DNA of 64,000 bases from Haloprofundus halophilus (GTDB lineage Archaea > Halobacteriota > Halobacteria > Halobacteriales > Haloferacaceae): the NCBI RefSeq assembly GCF_003439925.1, contig NZ_QQRR01000002.1, forward strand, positions 186,001 to 250,000, written 5' to 3'. Of the stretch, positions 28,657 to 38,288 are shown one piece after another. Each line of letters starts with the position of its first letter. Position 1 is the stretch's first letter. Under the pieces are notes generated by a model that worked only from the letters and a program-made list of their open reading frames with translations, was not told the DNA's origin and did no database searches. The translations under genes and the position numbers were made by a program.

Positions 28657-28866
28657 ATGGACACACAGCAAGACGATAGTTCCGCGCTCAGGGAGTTCGA
28701 GCAGTCACTCGAGACGCTCCTCCTAGAGGCGTTCGCTCGAGGCGTACCGCTCGAAGGGCGGTGGCAGATAACACTGAACTCGCCGAACCTCCCCGATTGG
28801 TCGATTCAAATCACCGAAAAGCCGCCAGCACAACCCGAGTACGACCCGGATTTCATCGAAGAGTGA
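28657..28866 (+). CDS. small acidic hypothetical protein
   Basis: This 69-residue acidic protein begins MDTQQDDSSALREFEQSLET. Its helix LREFEQSLETLLLEAFARGV is followed by WQITLNSPNLPDWSIQI, which resembles small haloarchaeal proteins found beside HTH genes. The ATG at 28657 gives the shortest sensible protein. It ends 187 bp before the winged-helix gene at 29054. Its function is unknown. Confidence 0.6.
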   Translation: MDTQQDDSSALREFEQSLETLLLEAFARGVPLEGRWQITLNSPNLPDWSIQITEKPPAQPEYDPDFIEE

Positions 28867-29053
28867 CATCCAACCGTTCGATGACCAACCTCGGAACAGT
28901 AGCTCTCCGGTAGAGAGTCCGCATCTGTGACACATGTGAGGGACATAACACTTATGTAGTTTACTGGCTGTGACTCTTACTGTACACTGCTGAAGTCGGC
29001 GGCGAAAAGACTGGAGACGTATGCTGTGTAGGCAGGTACGGAGAAGGTACATC

Positions 29054-29422
29054 ATGACTACAAAAACAAGTGACACAAACCCTTCAGATGGCAATCCGAA
29101 TCTTTCGCCGTCGGAGATCTTTTCGCTGCTGTCGAACGAGAGACGTCGGTACGCGCTGTACTATCTGACCACGCAAGTCGGAGCCATCCACCTCGGTGAG
29201 CTAGCCGAGCAGCTCGCCATCTGGGAGGGCGAACCGACGATGGACCACTATCACCGAATCTACGTCGGATTACTCCACAACCATCTCTCGGCGCTCATCC
29301 GCGCCGACGTGGTCGAGTACGACGCCGCCGAGGAACTGATCTCCATCTCGGACGGAATTCGTCCCGTCCGTCCGTATCTGGAACTCTCAGAGTCCGAGGA
29401 TATGAGTCACTTGGATTGGTGA
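29054..29422 (+). CDS. DUF7344-type small winged-helix protein
   Basis: This 122-residue protein has a low-complexity acidic/Ser-rich N-terminus. The winged-helix block ILSLLSNERRRYALYYL-like (LLSNERRRYALYYLTTQVGA) comes first, and VGLLHNHLSALIRADVVEYD follows in the wing region. It belongs to the same family as 20775 and 30389. The ATG at 29054 is preferred over upstream Arg-rich frames. It lies between a small acidic protein and DoxX on the same strand, and regulation of one of these is possible. Confidence 0.8.
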   Translation: MTTKTSDTNPSDGNPNLSPSEIFSLLSNERRRYALYYLTTQVGAIHLGELAEQLAIWEGEPTMDHYHRIYVGLLHNHLSALIRADVVEYDAAEELISISDGIRPVRPYLELSESEDMSHLDW

Positions 29423-29582
29423 ACTCTCTCCCCATCTCGCAGTAGTTTCCGCTCAAAAATACGGCGACGTACCGTACACCGACGAGCGGAGCCGAGGCTG
29501 TTCTACGCGATTCACCGAAGCTCGTCCCCGTCGACAACTGCACGACGCGGGACGATTCTCACCAGTCGGGAACCAGATTCCG

Positions 29583-29590
29583 TATTTATA
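29583..29590 (+). promoter_or_regulatory. TATA-like box for doxX
   Basis: TATTTATA at 29583-29590 lies 30 bases upstream of the DoxX ATG at 29620, consistent with a short 5' leader. Confidence 0.5.
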
Positions 29591-29619
29591 CTCCCACCGG
29601 TACTCTTCTCAACTGTACT

Positions 29620-30183
29620 ATGAAGACGATAACCGCTGCCAACCGATTCGAAAGCACCATCGGTGGACTGACTGTCGGCGCCCGCGCACACAGCCTCAGC
29701 GTGTGGTTCGTCCTCGCGCTCCGTCTGATGATGGGCTACGCGTTCTTGTACTCGGGCTGGACGAAGCTCACCGGACCCGAGCCGTTCGCCGCACAGGGGT
29801 ACTTGGCGAACGTCGCCGCGACGAACGGGAACCCCCTCGCCGGCGTGTTCGCGTGGATGGGAACGACCCCCTGGTTCGTCAGCTTCGTCGACGTGGCCGT
29901 ACCCGTCGGTGAACTGCTCATCGGGCTCGGACTCCTCGTCGGGCTTCTCACCCGCCTGGCGGCGTTCTTCGGCGCGACGATGATGGCGCTGTTCTACTTC
30001 GGTAACTGGGACATCGCCCACGGGCTGATCAACGGCGACTTCGCGTACATGCTCGTGTTCCTCGCCGTCGCGGCGTTCGGCGCCGGCCGCATCCTCGGCC
30101 TCGACGCGCTCGTCGAGAACCACGAGGTCGGCGGCGAAACGCTCGTCGAGAAGTACCCGAAACTCGAATACGTCCTCGGATGA
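29620..30183 (+). CDS. DoxX family membrane protein
   Basis: This 187-residue integral membrane protein has four hydrophobic helices. The first conserved block is FVLALRLMMGYAFLYSGWTK, characteristic of DoxX/DoxD, and PVGELLIGLGLLVGLLTRLA follows. The acidic C-terminus ENHEVGGETLVEKYPKLEYV is like that of other haloarchaeal DoxX proteins. DoxX is a subunit or relative of thiosulfate:quinone oxidoreductase, but the small family is used widely in redox and stress contexts. A broken relative occurs at 47455. Confidence 0.88.
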   Translation: MKTITAANRFESTIGGLTVGARAHSLSVWFVLALRLMMGYAFLYSGWTKLTGPEPFAAQGYLANVAATNGNPLAGVFAWMGTTPWFVSFVDVAVPVGELLIGLGLLVGLLTRLAAFFGATMMALFYFGNWDIAHGLINGDFAYMLVFLAVAAFGAGRILGLDALVENHEVGGETLVEKYPKLEYVLG

Positions 30184-30388
30184 GCGGTCTCGTCTGAGGC
30201 TCGGTTCTTTTGCACCGACCACGCGCTACTTCAGTCGGAAGCTCCCTCGCTACTGGAGTCCGAGACGCGTTGTCGACAACTCGGTCTCCGACAGGCTAGG
30301 AAACTCGCCGTCGAGGCGGAGTGTAGTCGAGGAAGATGTACACCGGTCTATCGCTGTCGAATACGCTCGTGGCGTGAATCGTGGGCGA

Positions 30389-30781
30389 CTAGGTGGTGTA
30401 ATACTCGGTGACGTTCTCGCCGAGGCTCGCTTCGAGGCTGGCTTTCAGCGGTGTGGCCTCCTCGGTGAGCTCGACCGAAATCCAGTCGCCCTCTCCGTCG
30501 TATTCGACGATGTCGGCGGCTGCGAGTTTGGGGAGGTGCTGATGGTAGAGTGTGGTCAGCACCTCCTTGACGTCCTCGTCGCTCGGCGAGTCGTACTCTC
30601 GGCGCGCGACCGCCGCGGCGAGGTCTTCGAGGAGAACGGGCCGTTGCTGCTCTGTGAGGTGTGCAAGGACGGCTCGACGACGAGGATGACCCACCGCGTC
30701 TGCGACGAGCGTTTCGAGGGAGCCACCAGAGAGATACTCGAACGCCCGATCCGGTGTCGCATCCTGCGAGGGCTTCATCAT
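30389..30781 (-). CDS. DUF7344-type small winged-helix protein
   Basis: This protein of about 130 residues starts at MMKPSQDATPDRAFEYL (ATG 30779-30781, with a nearby alternative one codon later and a longer frame to 30802). The winged helix is VGHPRRRAVLAHLTEQQRPV, with LYHQHLPKLAAADIVEYD in the wing region. It is the third member of this family in the window. It is convergent with the doxX gene, and its target is unknown. Confidence 0.78.
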   Translation of the reverse strand: MMKPSQDATPDRAFEYLSGGSLETLVADAVGHPRRRAVLAHLTEQQRPVLLEDLAAAVARREYDSPSDEDVKEVLTTLYHQHLPKLAAADIVEYDGEGDWISVELTEEATPLKASLEASLGENVTEYYTT

Positions 30782-31027
30782 GTGTACTACGATGGCCTCC
30801 ACAGGGGCGTGAAGTCACGGCACGTAAATTCCGGGAGTATATACGTCGAATTCACGTGTTTCGGACGGTATCCTGCGTTGTCAGGTAGAGCGGCTACCGA
30901 CGACGCGAGGCTCTCGGATACGCCCGGTTCTGATGCCGATTTCCCCGGCGACGCCCGCAGACAACCGTTCACGACGCTCAATACTCACGCACCACAGCTA
31001 TCCTCTCCCCCCGCTCTCTCTACAGAG

Positions 31028-31168
31028 ATGAAGCGTCGTTTGCTCCAATGCTCGGGCTGCAACGGGTACGTGCTCGGTCAACGCACGCAAGACGAGAGAC
31101 TCATCCCGGTCGGCACGAAGGACTGTCCGGACTGTGGAAACGCTAACTTCACGGTTGCCGACCGGTAG
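31028..31168 (+). CDS. 46-residue CxxC zinc-finger protein
   Basis: This small protein begins MKRRLLQCSGCNGYVLGQRT and ends CPDCGNANFTVADR. The two CxxC knuckles (CSGC and CPDC) about 22 residues apart form a likely zinc-binding ribbon. The ATG at 31028 follows GAG-A(G)AG bases with no strong ribosome-binding site. Such zinc micro-proteins are common in haloarchaea but mostly lack known functions. It overlaps a longer low-quality frame. Confidence 0.7.
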   Translation: MKRRLLQCSGCNGYVLGQRTQDERLIPVGTKDCPDCGNANFTVADR

Positions 31169-31736
31169 ACACCGCCGTCTCCGTCGCCGCTCTGACAGCG
31201 GGAACCTCTGTACGAGTAGACCGGTCTCCGGAGTCGCGAACGGAGTGAAACCGCCCCAGAACCGACGACGCGGACTTTCCCTGGATTCGCGTCAAATGGT
31301 GCACTCGACTCTCCGAGCTGTCGAATGGTCGCTACGGGCCGTCACTGTACGCGTGTGCGGAGACGCGTCCGAGAGGATTCTCTGACTGGGTTGCTGGCGG
31401 GGAACTACCCTCAGGCCTCGTATTCGGGTATTCCCTCGAACGCCCCCTATCGTCGCTCTCACACCGAATCGGTGTAGAGAGTAGGGCAGCCAGCAACCGT
31501 AGAGAAATTCAACGCCTAGCGATAACAAACATCAACCTACTATTTTAGGCAAAAATACGGCCGGGTGGTCACCTACTCGCCAGTCACCTACTCGTCAGTC
31601 ACCTACGAGTGAAGTGTGGACTTCCGCTTCGGACGATCCGTAACCGGGTTCACGCCGGACCGGCCCGTCGACAATTTTTGGAGACAATAGTCGGTTAATT
31701 ATATACGTTTGGGGAGAATGATGTCGCCAGACTTCC
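31169..31736. other. 568-bp gap with nested inverted repeats and a promoter
   Basis: Before the ABC gene, GGTTGCTGGC (31389-31398) and GCCAGCAACC (31489-31498) are perfect inverted copies. Inside, ACACCGA and TCGGTGT (31461-31475) form a tight palindrome with one central base. A TATA-like TTAATTATATAC at about 31695-31706 is the likely promoter of the ABC pair. No gene is seen. Confidence 0.55.
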
Positions 31737-32480
31737 GTGACTGCAATCCAGATCGAAGCGCTCTACAAGAGGTACGGAGACGTCACCGCGGTCGACGGGC
31801 TCTCCCTCGCCGTCGACGACGGCGAACTGTTCGGCCTTCTCGGTCCAAACGGGGCCGGCAAGACCACGACGATGGAGATTTTGACCGGCCGGCTCACACC
31901 GGAGCGCGGTCACGTCACCGTGCTGGACGTCGACCCGGTCGAACGCCCGACTGCAGCCCGCGAACGAGTCGGAATCCTTCCCGAAAAGGAGTCGCCTCCT
32001 AGCTTCATGACTCCCCGGGAGTACTTCGAGTTCGTCGGTGCAGTCCGTGGAATTTCCGACGACGAGCTAGACGAGCGAATCCGGATGTGGGCCGACAGAC
32101 TCGGTTTCTCGGAGAAACTCGACACACTGTCCACGGATCTCTCGCGCGGCCAACAGCAGAAGGTCATGATCGCGAGCGCGTTCCTCCACGAGCCTGCTCT
32201 CGTGTTCATCGACGAGCCGCTGGCCAATCTCGACCCAATCGTCCAGGAGCGGGTGAAGCGCTTTCTGCGCGAGTACCGGGATGCCGGCAACACGGTAGTC
32301 GTCACGACGCACGACGTGGATGTGGCCGAGGAGCTGTGTTCGCGCGTGGGGATCGTGTACAACGGGACGCTCGTCGAAGACGTTCGCCCGGCCGAACTCG
32401 CGACCGACCAGACGCTCCTCGACGTTTTCTTAGACCGAGTCGACGCGACCGTCGAACGAGGTGTTCCAGCGGGTGACTGA
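31737..32480 (+). CDS. ABC transporter ATP-binding protein
   Basis: This 247-residue ABC ATPase has Walker A (GPNGAGKT), the signature LSRGQQQKVMIA and Walker B LVFIDEPLANLDP, with the switch His in TTHDVD. It is shorter than the DrrA-like ATPase at 2665 and lacks its C-terminal domain. The start is a GTG at 31737. A TATA-like box lies about 31 bases upstream. The gene overlaps the following permease by 20 bp. The exported substrate is unknown. Confidence 0.93.
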   Translation: MTAIQIEALYKRYGDVTAVDGLSLAVDDGELFGLLGPNGAGKTTTMEILTGRLTPERGHVTVLDVDPVERPTAARERVGILPEKESPPSFMTPREYFEFVGAVRGISDDELDERIRMWADRLGFSEKLDTLSTDLSRGQQQKVMIASAFLHEPALVFIDEPLANLDPIVQERVKRFLREYRDAGNTVVVTTHDVDVAEELCSRVGIVYNGTLVEDVRPAELATDQTLLDVFLDRVDATVERGVPAGD

Positions 32481-33918
32481 CGGCCGAATGCGCCGCGTCT
32501 TCGTCGAGATGTTCGTCGAAGAGTGGCGAATGCACAGCCGCCTCTTTCGCGGGAGTCATTTCGCTCTGTTCCCGGCGTTTGTCGCCCTCTTGACCGCAGG
32601 GATGGCGTGGTTGCTCGTCGTCACCGGTACGGAGCCGGAAACCGTGTTTGCCGGTCTGCACGCGCTTGCACTCGTCTTCGGTCTTCACACGGGGTCGATA
32701 GGTTTCGTCGGACGGGACGCACTCCAGAACCTCCTCGGCGACGTGACGCTCTTGGTCTTTACCGCCCGGACGCTGCCGCTCTCACAGCATCGGTTGCTCG
32801 GCATCTTCGTCGTGAAGGATGTCGTCTACTACGCGCTATTGTTCCTGTTGCCGATGACATTCGGGACGGTGTTGGTCACCCTCGAGACTGAAGGGGTTTC
32901 GGGGTTGATCTCTACGGGCGAGACGGCACTCGTCCTGTGGACAACTCTGACGGCGACGTTCGTTCTCGGGATGGGAGCGACGATCGCAGGACTCGGACTC
33001 ACTCGGCGGGGCGCTTCCGGTCTCGCGATGCTCGCGCTTCTCCTCGCGGCCGTTGCTGCGGCGGCCGTCGGCGGCGTCGACGTCGCCGCTTACACGCCCT
33101 ACGGCGTGTTTCTCGAACCGACGCTCTCGCGAATCGGTGCGGTAGTGGCGCTCGTGTTCGCGGTCTTTCTCCTCGGAGCCGCTACGTTCGATGCGACTGC
33201 ACCCCGGCCCACTCGCACTGTCGGACCGTCGTTTCGTCGATGGTGGCGTCGTATCGGAGATCCGCTCGCGACGAAGACGCTCCTCGACGTACACCGCAGT
33301 GCCGGCGGATTCTGGAAGGTGTTCTTTTCGGCGGCAGTTCTCTTCGGCGTCACCGTCAGTCTCGTCGATTTCGCCGGCCAGGTCACCGGCGTCTCGCCGT
33401 CTGTCGGCGTTTCGTTCGGCGCGATTCTGGGGCTCTCGGGATTTACGACGTACAACTGGCTCACACAGTCTGACGACCTCGACTCGTACCTCGTCCATCC
33501 CGTGTCCGTTCCCGCCGTCTTCGAGGCGAAGTTCCGGGCATTTCTCCTGCTCGGTCCATCTGTCGGACTCGCGTTTTATGCGCTCGCGCTCGGCTGGCGC
33601 AGGAGTCAGTATCTCGACGCAGTCGTCGGAGCCGTCTTGCTCGTCGGTGTCGCGTGCTACATCTTCGGGGTTACGGTGTATCTGACGGGACTCTCCCCGA
33701 ACGAGTTTCTCTTCGACACTGCCCTGTTTGCGGTCTTCGGTGTCGCACTGATGTTCCCGCTGGTCCCGATTCTCGTCGTCGGGTTTGCACTCGCACCGCT
33801 GTCTCTCGGTAGCGTGGTCGCACTCGGGGGTGGCGGGGCCGTCCTCGCAATCGCCGGCGTCGTCCTGTATCGACGGTCGATTCCACGGTGGTCGAGACGA
33901 TACCGGGAGCTCCGGTGA
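32461..33918 (+). CDS. large ABC transporter membrane subunit
   Basis: This 485-residue protein has about ten to twelve hydrophobic segments and no ATPase motifs. It starts with GTG at 32461, inside the end of the ATPase gene, so the two are translated together. Segments such as FVALLTAGMAWLLVVTG and FGVALMFPLVPILVVGFALA mark the membrane-spanning parts. It is likely the permease of an unusual ABC-2-like exporter whose two membrane halves are fused in one chain (inference). A 27-bp tandem repeat follows. Confidence 0.8.
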   Translation: MFQRVTDGRMRRVFVEMFVEEWRMHSRLFRGSHFALFPAFVALLTAGMAWLLVVTGTEPETVFAGLHALALVFGLHTGSIGFVGRDALQNLLGDVTLLVFTARTLPLSQHRLLGIFVVKDVVYYALLFLLPMTFGTVLVTLETEGVSGLISTGETALVLWTTLTATFVLGMGATIAGLGLTRRGASGLAMLALLLAAVAAAAVGGVDVAAYTPYGVFLEPTLSRIGAVVALVFAVFLLGAATFDATAPRPTRTVGPSFRRWWRRIGDPLATKTLLDVHRSAGGFWKVFFSAAVLFGVTVSLVDFAGQVTGVSPSVGVSFGAILGLSGFTTYNWLTQSDDLDSYLVHPVSVPAVFEAKFRAFLLLGPSVGLAFYALALGWRRSQYLDAVVGAVLLVGVACYIFGVTVYLTGLSPNEFLFDTALFAVFGVALMFPLVPILVVGFALAPLSLGSVVALGGGGAVLAIAGVVLYRRSIPRWSRRYRELR

Positions 33919-33931
33919 CTCGCGACTGCAG

Positions 33932-34012
33932 TCGTGGGATTCTGCCTCACATCTACTGTCGTGGGGTTCAACCTCGCAACTAACGTCGTGGGCCTCAACC
34001 TCGAATCCGCTG
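33932..34012. repeat. 27-bp tandem repeat, three copies
   Basis: Three 27-bp units start at 33932, 33959 and 33986, each beginning TCGTGGG followed by (A/G/C)(T/C)TC and CCTC. The array fills the gap between the convergent stops of the ABC permease (33918) and the kinase (34020). Confidence 0.8.
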
Positions 34013-34019
34013 TGACGCG

Positions 34020-36962
34020 CTACGCGTCGGGGACCGTAAACGAGAACGTCGCTCCCTCGCCGGGGTCCGAGTCGGCCCAGATATCACCGCCGTGGCGCTC
34101 GATGATCCGCTGACAGACCGCGAGTCCGATGCCGGTCCCATCGTACTCCTCGTGGGTGTGAAGTCGGTTGAAGACCTCGAAAATACGATCCGTGTCGTCG
34201 GGGTCGATACCGATTCCTTCGTCGTGCACCGAGACGGCCCACTCGTCTCCCGCTCTCTCGGCCGAGATGTGAACGCGCGGGGGTTCGTCACCGCTGTATT
34301 CAATCGCGTTGTCGAGCAGGTTCTGGAACACCTGCCGGAGCTGGCTTGCGTCACCCTCGACTCGAGGGAGCGGGTCGGACGTCACGTCGGCGTCGCTTTC
34401 TTCGATCCGTAACTGCAGGTCTTCGAGGACCTCGTCGAGAACTGAATCGAGATCGGTCGGTTCGAGCGGGTCGCCCGACGTCTCGATGCGCGAGTACTGG
34501 AGCAACCCCTCGATCATCGCGCGCATGCGGTCGGCACCGTCGACGGCGAACGCGAGGAACTCCTCGGCGTCTTCGTCGAACGCGTCACCGTGGCGACGCT
34601 CGAGCAGTTGCAGGTAACTCGATACCATCCGGAGCGGTTCCTGGAGGTCGTGGGAGGCGGCGTAGGCGAACTGTTCGAGCCGCTCGTTGGACTCTTCGAG
34701 GTCGGCGACTAGCTGTTCGAGTTCCTGCTGGTACTGGCGGCGCTCGATCGCCTCCGCGAGAACGTTCGCGATACTCTGGACGAAGGTCACGTCCTCCTCG
34801 GAGTACTCCCGTTTCTCGGTGTCGTGGGTGCCGAGGATTCCCCACGGCTCGTCGAACGGGCCGATGACGGTGCTGAGACCGCTTCGGACGTCGTGGCTCC
34901 GCAGCAACTCGGGGCCGTCGAAGCGCGAGTCCGTCTCGAGGTCTTCGACGACTATCGGGTGATCGTTCGCCAGCGTGTACGCCGCCTGGGAGTCCGATTC
35001 GGTGGCTGATACCCTAGCCTCGCCGACGATGCCGTCGCGCCAGCCGACGCCTTGACGGAGCAACAGCTCTTCGGCGTGCGAGTCGAGGTCGAGCACCTTG
35101 CAGTACTCGTTGTCGAGAGCGTCCGCCACCTGGCGCGACGCTCGGTCCATGAGTTCGTCGAGGTCGTCGTTTTCGAGCGCGAACTGTCCGAGGTCGGCCA
35201 CGGTCTGCTGCTGATTGGCGCGGCGTTCGAGTTCGCGTTCGCGCTCCTTGCGGTCGGTGACGTCGGTGATGACCCCCTCGATATCGACGAAGTTGCCGTT
35301 GTCGTCGAAGACGCCGCGCCCGAAGTCCCTGACCCACCGGCTCTCGCCGTTGGCTGTCTCGATTCGATAGGTCACGGAGAACGATTCGCCGTCGGCCGCG
35401 GCTTCGTGGATCTGCTCCCACAGATTCGGGTTCTCCGTCTGGTCCATGACGTCGTCCCCCCAGGAGACGGCATCGGATTCGAGCGTTTCGGCTTTGTACC
35501 CGGTTATCTCCCGACAGGCGTCGCTGACGAACTCCATCGGCCAACCCTGTTCGTTACGGCACCGATAGACCATCCCGGGGACGTTGTCGATCAACGTCGA
35601 GAACTGCCGTTCGCGCGTCTTCCGCTCCGTGATATCGTTCTGAACGGCGACGAATCGGTCGATCTCGCCGTGCTCGTCGGTCACGGGCGCGATCGTCTGC
35701 TCGGCGTAGTACAACGCTTCGTCCTTTCGCTGGTCGATAATCTCTTCTTCCCACACTTCGCCGGCCCGGACCGTCTTCCAGAGCCGTTCGTAGTAGTCGT
35801 CGGTGTGTTCGCCCGACTGGAGGATGCTCGGCGTCTCCCCCACCGCCTCCTCGGCCGCGTAGCCCGTGGTCTCTTCGAACGCCGGGTTGACGTACGTAAT
35901 CTCGCCGCCGGGGCCGGTCATGTATATCGCGTGACCTGTAGCTTCGACCGCGCGCTCGAAGCGTGCGAGCTCCCGCTCGCGTTCTTTCTTCTGTGTGATG
36001 TCTCGGAAATAGACCGATAGGCCCGTATCCGATGGGTAGATGGCGTTGTAGAACCACCTGCCGGCCGGCTCGTAGTACTCCTCGAAAATCACGGAGTCCT
36101 GCGTTTCGAGGGCTTCGTACAGCGCGTCTTCGAGGGGGGCCGTGGAGACGGCTTCGTCGCGGATATCTGCACCGATGGCGGACTCGTCTACGCCCAGCGT
36201 CTCCATCGCCTGATCGTTCAGATACCTGAACCTCAACTCGTCGTCGAGCGCGTAGAACCCGTCCGAGATGCGCTCGAACACCTCGTCGAGTTCGGTTTCG
36301 AGTTCGTCGCGCTGGCGTTTGACACGCTCCGTCTGCGTCTCGAGGCGACGTTCGTACTCCCGTCGGTTGGTCATGTCCCGGGTGACTTTGGTGTACCCCT
36401 CGAGCGTGCCGTCGTCGTTTCGAATCGCGGAGATTGTCACGTTCGCCCAGAACGTCGACCCGTCGGCTCGGACCCGCCACCCCTCATCTTCTACCGAGCC
36501 GTCTCGTGCGGCCTTTTCGAGGTTCGCCTCCGGGACACCGGCCGCGCGCTCGTCGTCGGTGTAGAACGTCGAGAAGTGTTCGCCGACGATTTCGTCGGCC
36601 GTGTAGCCCTTGATCTGTTCGGCACCTGAGTTCCACGTCCGGACGCGTCCGTCCGGGTCGAGCATGAAGATAGCGTACTCCTCGGTCGCCTCGACGAGCG
36701 AGCGAAACTCGGCGTCCGATGTGTCCGATTCCGCCGTGGACGTTCGTTCGTCCGGGACCGGCTGCCACCAGACGCGTCCATTGCCGCCGACTTTCTTCGT
36801 TTCGAGTCGACCGCGATCGGCGAGGCGTTCGAGGCGCTCGTAGGCGCTCCGACGGCCGAGGCCGGTTCGGTCTGCGATCTCGGTCGTCGTCACGGGTGCC
36901 CCTCCCGCTTCGAAGAGAGCGAGGGTCTCTCGAAGTGCGTCGGTTAACTGTACGTCGCTCAC
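34020..36962 (-). CDS. multi-PAS sensor histidine kinase with N-terminal winged helix
   Basis: This 980-residue cytoplasmic kinase begins with a winged helix (residues about 1-65; TTTEIADRTGLGRRSAYERL). Four PAS domains run from about residues 85 to 580, with YAIFMLDPDGRVRTWNSGAE as the first. A GAF domain follows from about 595 to 740. Next come HisKA with FAYAASHDLQEPLRMVSSYL (His near 770) and a HATPase with NLLDNAIEYSG, DEGIGI and GTGIGLAVCQRIIERHGG. There are no membrane segments. The GAF and kinase halves closely match those of the kinase at 42714. No receiver gene is adjacent, so the response partner may be elsewhere. Confidence 0.93.
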   Translation of the reverse strand: MSDVQLTDALRETLALFEAGGAPVTTTEIADRTGLGRRSAYERLERLADRGRLETKKVGGNGRVWWQPVPDERTSTAESDTSDAEFRSLVEATEEYAIFMLDPDGRVRTWNSGAEQIKGYTADEIVGEHFSTFYTDDERAAGVPEANLEKAARDGSVEDEGWRVRADGSTFWANVTISAIRNDDGTLEGYTKVTRDMTNRREYERRLETQTERVKRQRDELETELDEVFERISDGFYALDDELRFRYLNDQAMETLGVDESAIGADIRDEAVSTAPLEDALYEALETQDSVIFEEYYEPAGRWFYNAIYPSDTGLSVYFRDITQKKERERELARFERAVEATGHAIYMTGPGGEITYVNPAFEETTGYAAEEAVGETPSILQSGEHTDDYYERLWKTVRAGEVWEEEIIDQRKDEALYYAEQTIAPVTDEHGEIDRFVAVQNDITERKTRERQFSTLIDNVPGMVYRCRNEQGWPMEFVSDACREITGYKAETLESDAVSWGDDVMDQTENPNLWEQIHEAAADGESFSVTYRIETANGESRWVRDFGRGVFDDNGNFVDIEGVITDVTDRKERERELERRANQQQTVADLGQFALENDDLDELMDRASRQVADALDNEYCKVLDLDSHAEELLLRQGVGWRDGIVGEARVSATESDSQAAYTLANDHPIVVEDLETDSRFDGPELLRSHDVRSGLSTVIGPFDEPWGILGTHDTEKREYSEEDVTFVQSIANVLAEAIERRQYQQELEQLVADLEESNERLEQFAYAASHDLQEPLRMVSSYLQLLERRHGDAFDEDAEEFLAFAVDGADRMRAMIEGLLQYSRIETSGDPLEPTDLDSVLDEVLEDLQLRIEESDADVTSDPLPRVEGDASQLRQVFQNLLDNAIEYSGDEPPRVHISAERAGDEWAVSVHDEGIGIDPDDTDRIFEVFNRLHTHEEYDGTGIGLAVCQRIIERHGGDIWADSDPGEGATFSFTVPDA

Positions 36963-37559
36963 TACTTTAGTTTCTCACGATACTGCCGGATAAATCCTCC
37001 GCAGTTGGAGGGTGTGTCGTCGGTCGAAGGGAGTGAACGGAATTCCATCGGACGATTTCGCGCGGCGTTCAGCAACCTCGCAGTAATGCACTCTCGGCCG
37101 CTAGCTCCTCAGCCGCCAACTCCCCGACCGACACTCCTCAACCGCCAGCTCTCCGACCGCCAACTTCCCGACCGATAGCTACGGGTGAGCGTACCCGAAA
37201 ACGTGGCAAAGAGGAACACATTCGATCAGCTTTATATCGAACAGATGATTCCTCACGCACAGGAGGGTACAAACCCCCCCGAGAGAAGACGTAGGTTCTG
37301 ACACACCACCGCGTTCTCTCTGATCTGACACACCACCTTTTGGGGTGCCTCATCGGCGAGCAGTTGCTGGGGGGCACTCGCCACTACTGCATAGTCGCTT
37401 TTCGAGTATCAGCGGTGTGGCTAATCTTTTAGGGACCATGAGTATCGTTAGAAAGACACATTCCGTTCGTGTACAAACGGCCTCGACGGATTCGGCAGTA
37501 GTCGATGTGTAGATTATCCAATACCTAGTATTTCACCCGATGCGACCGAGTACAGTGAT
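36963..37559. other. 597-bp gap with degenerate repeats
   Basis: A degenerate run of CCGCCAACTCCCCGACCG-like units occupies about 37091-37180. Two copies of TCTGACACACCACC occur at 37297-37310 and 37324-37337. The region is upstream of the kinase gene (divergent) and of the 37560 gene, so it holds their promoters. No gene is seen. Confidence 0.5.
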
Positions 37560-38288
37560 ATGAGGCTTCGACATCGGATTCGGTCAATCGAGTGGGAGGC
37601 CGTCGCGGGGTTGATCGCCGCCGTGCTCGCGCTCGTCCTTCACTTCCTGCACATCATCGAGGAGGGCGTACTGGTGATGATCACGCTGGTTCTCCTCTCG
37701 TTGCTGTTCATCCGGGACCTTCGGCGCGAAGAGCAGACCGAAGAGATCGCTACTTCGGTCGAACGGACCGAAAATCTCGTCCGCGACGTTCGGGGGGCGC
37801 TTCCCGCCCCGAGCGTCGAACTGATCGGCCCCGAGTCGCTCCGCTCGGAAAGTGCTCGGTTCGGACGGAACGCGAGCGGGGACATGGTCTGGTTTCACGT
37901 CTGCTTGCTGATGTTCCGACCGCAGAGTCTGTTCGATGCGCTGCTTCGACCCGCGATCGAGAACCCCAACGTGGACTCGATCCAGTTCGTCCTCGACGAG
38001 AGCGAGCGGGAGAACTGGAGGGCACACGTTGAACCCAAAGTAGCGGCGTGCGAGGGTCACGACACCGTCGAAGACCCGCTTTGGTACGACCTCGACGAGA
38101 GCGTCTCCTTCATCATCACCGATCACGTCTCCGGGGAGTCGCAGGCCCTCTTGAGTTTCTGGGGTGAACCCTTCATGGCCCGCACTACCGAGAGAGACGT
38201 CCCGCGATACATTTTCAGGGTGTACGAAGAATCCGGCTTGCTCTCACAGTTCCGAGAGATGGAACGGATGTACCGACTCCGAGGTTGA
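37560..38288 (+). CDS. membrane-anchored protein of unknown function
   Basis: This 242-residue protein has two hydrophobic segments in the first 55 residues (AVAGLIAAVLALVLHFLHII and VLVMITLVLLSLLFI). A soluble domain of about 180 residues follows. It contains VWFHVCLLMFRPQSLFDALL and SIQFVLDESERENWRAHVEP. This domain resembles phospholipase D-like or effector domains seen in some defence and signalling proteins, but I cannot identify a catalytic HKD. The start ATG is 37560. It stands alone on its strand. Confidence 0.6.
   Translation: MRLRHRIRSIEWEAVAGLIAAVLALVLHFLHIIEEGVLVMITLVLLSLLFIRDLRREEQTEEIATSVERTENLVRDVRGALPAPSVELIGPESLRSESARFGRNASGDMVWFHVCLLMFRPQSLFDALLRPAIENPNVDSIQFVLDESERENWRAHVEPKVAACEGHDTVEDPLWYDLDESVSFIITDHVSGESQALLSFWGEPFMARTTERDVPRYIFRVYEESGLLSQFREMERMYRLRG

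Noticed and set aside
28226-28657. 143-codon frame in the gap after the CPBP gene
   Set aside because: Codon third positions are not GC-biased, the first codons fall in a hairpin, and no domain is present.
37091-37337. possible CRISPR because of repeated short units
   Set aside because: Repeats are degenerate and of variable length, spacers are not unique and of constant size, and no cas genes lie nearby.
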